Source: Desulfotomaculum sp.
Lineage (GTDB): Bacteria > Bacillota > Desulfotomaculia > Desulfotomaculales > Nap2-2B
Assembly: GCA_003485325.1 (NCBI GenBank)
Contig: DMZI01000064.1
Location: 11,991 to 17,849, forward strand
Length of the DNA stretch: 5,859 nucleotides
Direction: 5' to 3'
Made by a program: the position numbers and the translations under genes. Below are positions 5,707 through 5,859 of this stretch, one piece after another. How positions within the stretch are numbered: position 1 is the stretch's first letter; the number at the start of each line of letters is the position of its first letter. The notes beneath the pieces were generated by a model. The model was not told the DNA's origin and did no database searches. It saw only the letters and a program-made list of their open reading frames with translations.

Positions 5707-5752
5707 TAAGAGCAGGGCTTGTATGGCGCTTTTCAGCGACCCCCTGCTCTTA
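5707..5752. repeat. Long perfect hairpin with an inner stem
   Basis: Arms TAAGAGCAGGG (5707-5717) and CCCTGCTCTTA (5742-5752) pair over 11 bp. Inside, CGCT (5727-5730) and AGCG (5735-5738) form a second stem with a TTTC loop. There is no clear U-run on either strand, so a standard terminator is not well supported. An AAGGAGG motif lies just upstream at 5687-5693 on the plus strand, without a plausible reading frame after it. A REP/MITE-like element or transposon-end structure is equally possible. Confidence 0.55.
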
Positions 5753-5760
5753 CCCTTTAG

Positions 5761-5790
5761 GATAGTGCAATTCTGCACGTCCCTCCTCTT
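5761..5790 (-). repeat. Right arm of the imperfect inverted repeat
   Basis: Its reverse complement reads GAGGAGGGACGTGCAGAATT then GCACTATC, matching 5438-5473. It also holds a small perfect hairpin, GTGCA-ATTC-TGCAC at 5765-5778. The 10-mer CTCTTACCCT occurs on both sides, at 5747-5756 and 5786-5795, the first copy overlapping the long hairpin. Confidence 0.45.
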
Positions 5791-5837
5791 ACCCTCGAGT
5801 CAGTTTGGGCTTACCCCTCACTGCCAGTTCCAAGTGA

Positions 5838-5859
5838 CCTTCTAGCCTTCTAGCCTTCT
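5838..5859 (+). repeat. Short tandem repeat at the window edge
   Basis: The unit CCTTCTAG occurs 2.75 times up to the last base of the window. The sequence between 5796 and 5837 shows no gene or other structure that I can see. The repeat may continue beyond the window, or may mark a contig end. Confidence 0.6.

Noticed and set aside
5707..5780. CRISPR array or tRNA in the repeat-rich right end
   Set aside because: The repeats are few, of unequal spacing and lack spacers. The hairpins do not form a cloverleaf and there is no T-loop consensus.

Overview
The window holds a minus-strand defence cluster on a GC-mosaic background, followed at its upstream (right) side by decayed mobile and defence gene fragments. 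All recognisable genes and gene remnants except one tentative fragment read on the minus strand, so transcription runs from right to left. The organism is probably a Gram-positive, Clostridia-like bacterium (a Peptococcaceae/Moorella type is my guess). The basis is strong AGGAGG-like ribosome sites, the style of the serine recombinase remnant, and a possible spore-protein fragment. This is inference; no rRNA or housekeeping gene is present to fix it.

From right to left: (1) positions 5389-5859 hold no intact gene. They contain a frameshifted C-terminal fragment of an Abi-family protein, a set of direct and inverted repeats that look like transposon ends, a long hairpin, and an 8-bp tandem repeat at the window edge. 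(2) Positions 5010-5388 carry an inactivated fragment of a large serine recombinase with an internal stop codon and a likely frameshift. A short plus-strand stretch that reads like the start of a small acid-soluble spore protein abuts it. (3) An extended -10 promoter at 4919-4948 precedes a two-gene unit: an AAA15/AAA_21-type ATPase (3573-4826) and, overlapping its stop codon by 4 bases, a small TOPRIM-like protein (2947-3576). (4) After a 208-base AT-rich gap comes a beta-class DNA methyltransferase of the type III Mod kind (225-2738). The first 75 codons of its restriction partner (Res, 1-225) overlap the methyltransferase stop codon by one base; Res is cut by the window edge.

Working model (inference): the Mod/Res pair is a type III-like restriction-modification system. 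The ATPase/TOPRIM-like pair is an accessory or independent anti-phage module inserted upstream of it, comparable in architecture to ATPase-plus-TOPRIM systems such as PARIS, and in protein style (from memory) to the ATPase and small protein of methylation-associated defence systems. Base composition differs sharply between blocks. Mod and Res are about 60-65% GC, the target-recognition segment of Mod drops to about 22-32% GC in sampled lines, and the ATPase pair is near 45-50%. This indicates assembly of the cluster from several sources, including replacement of the DNA-specificity domain of the methyltransferase.
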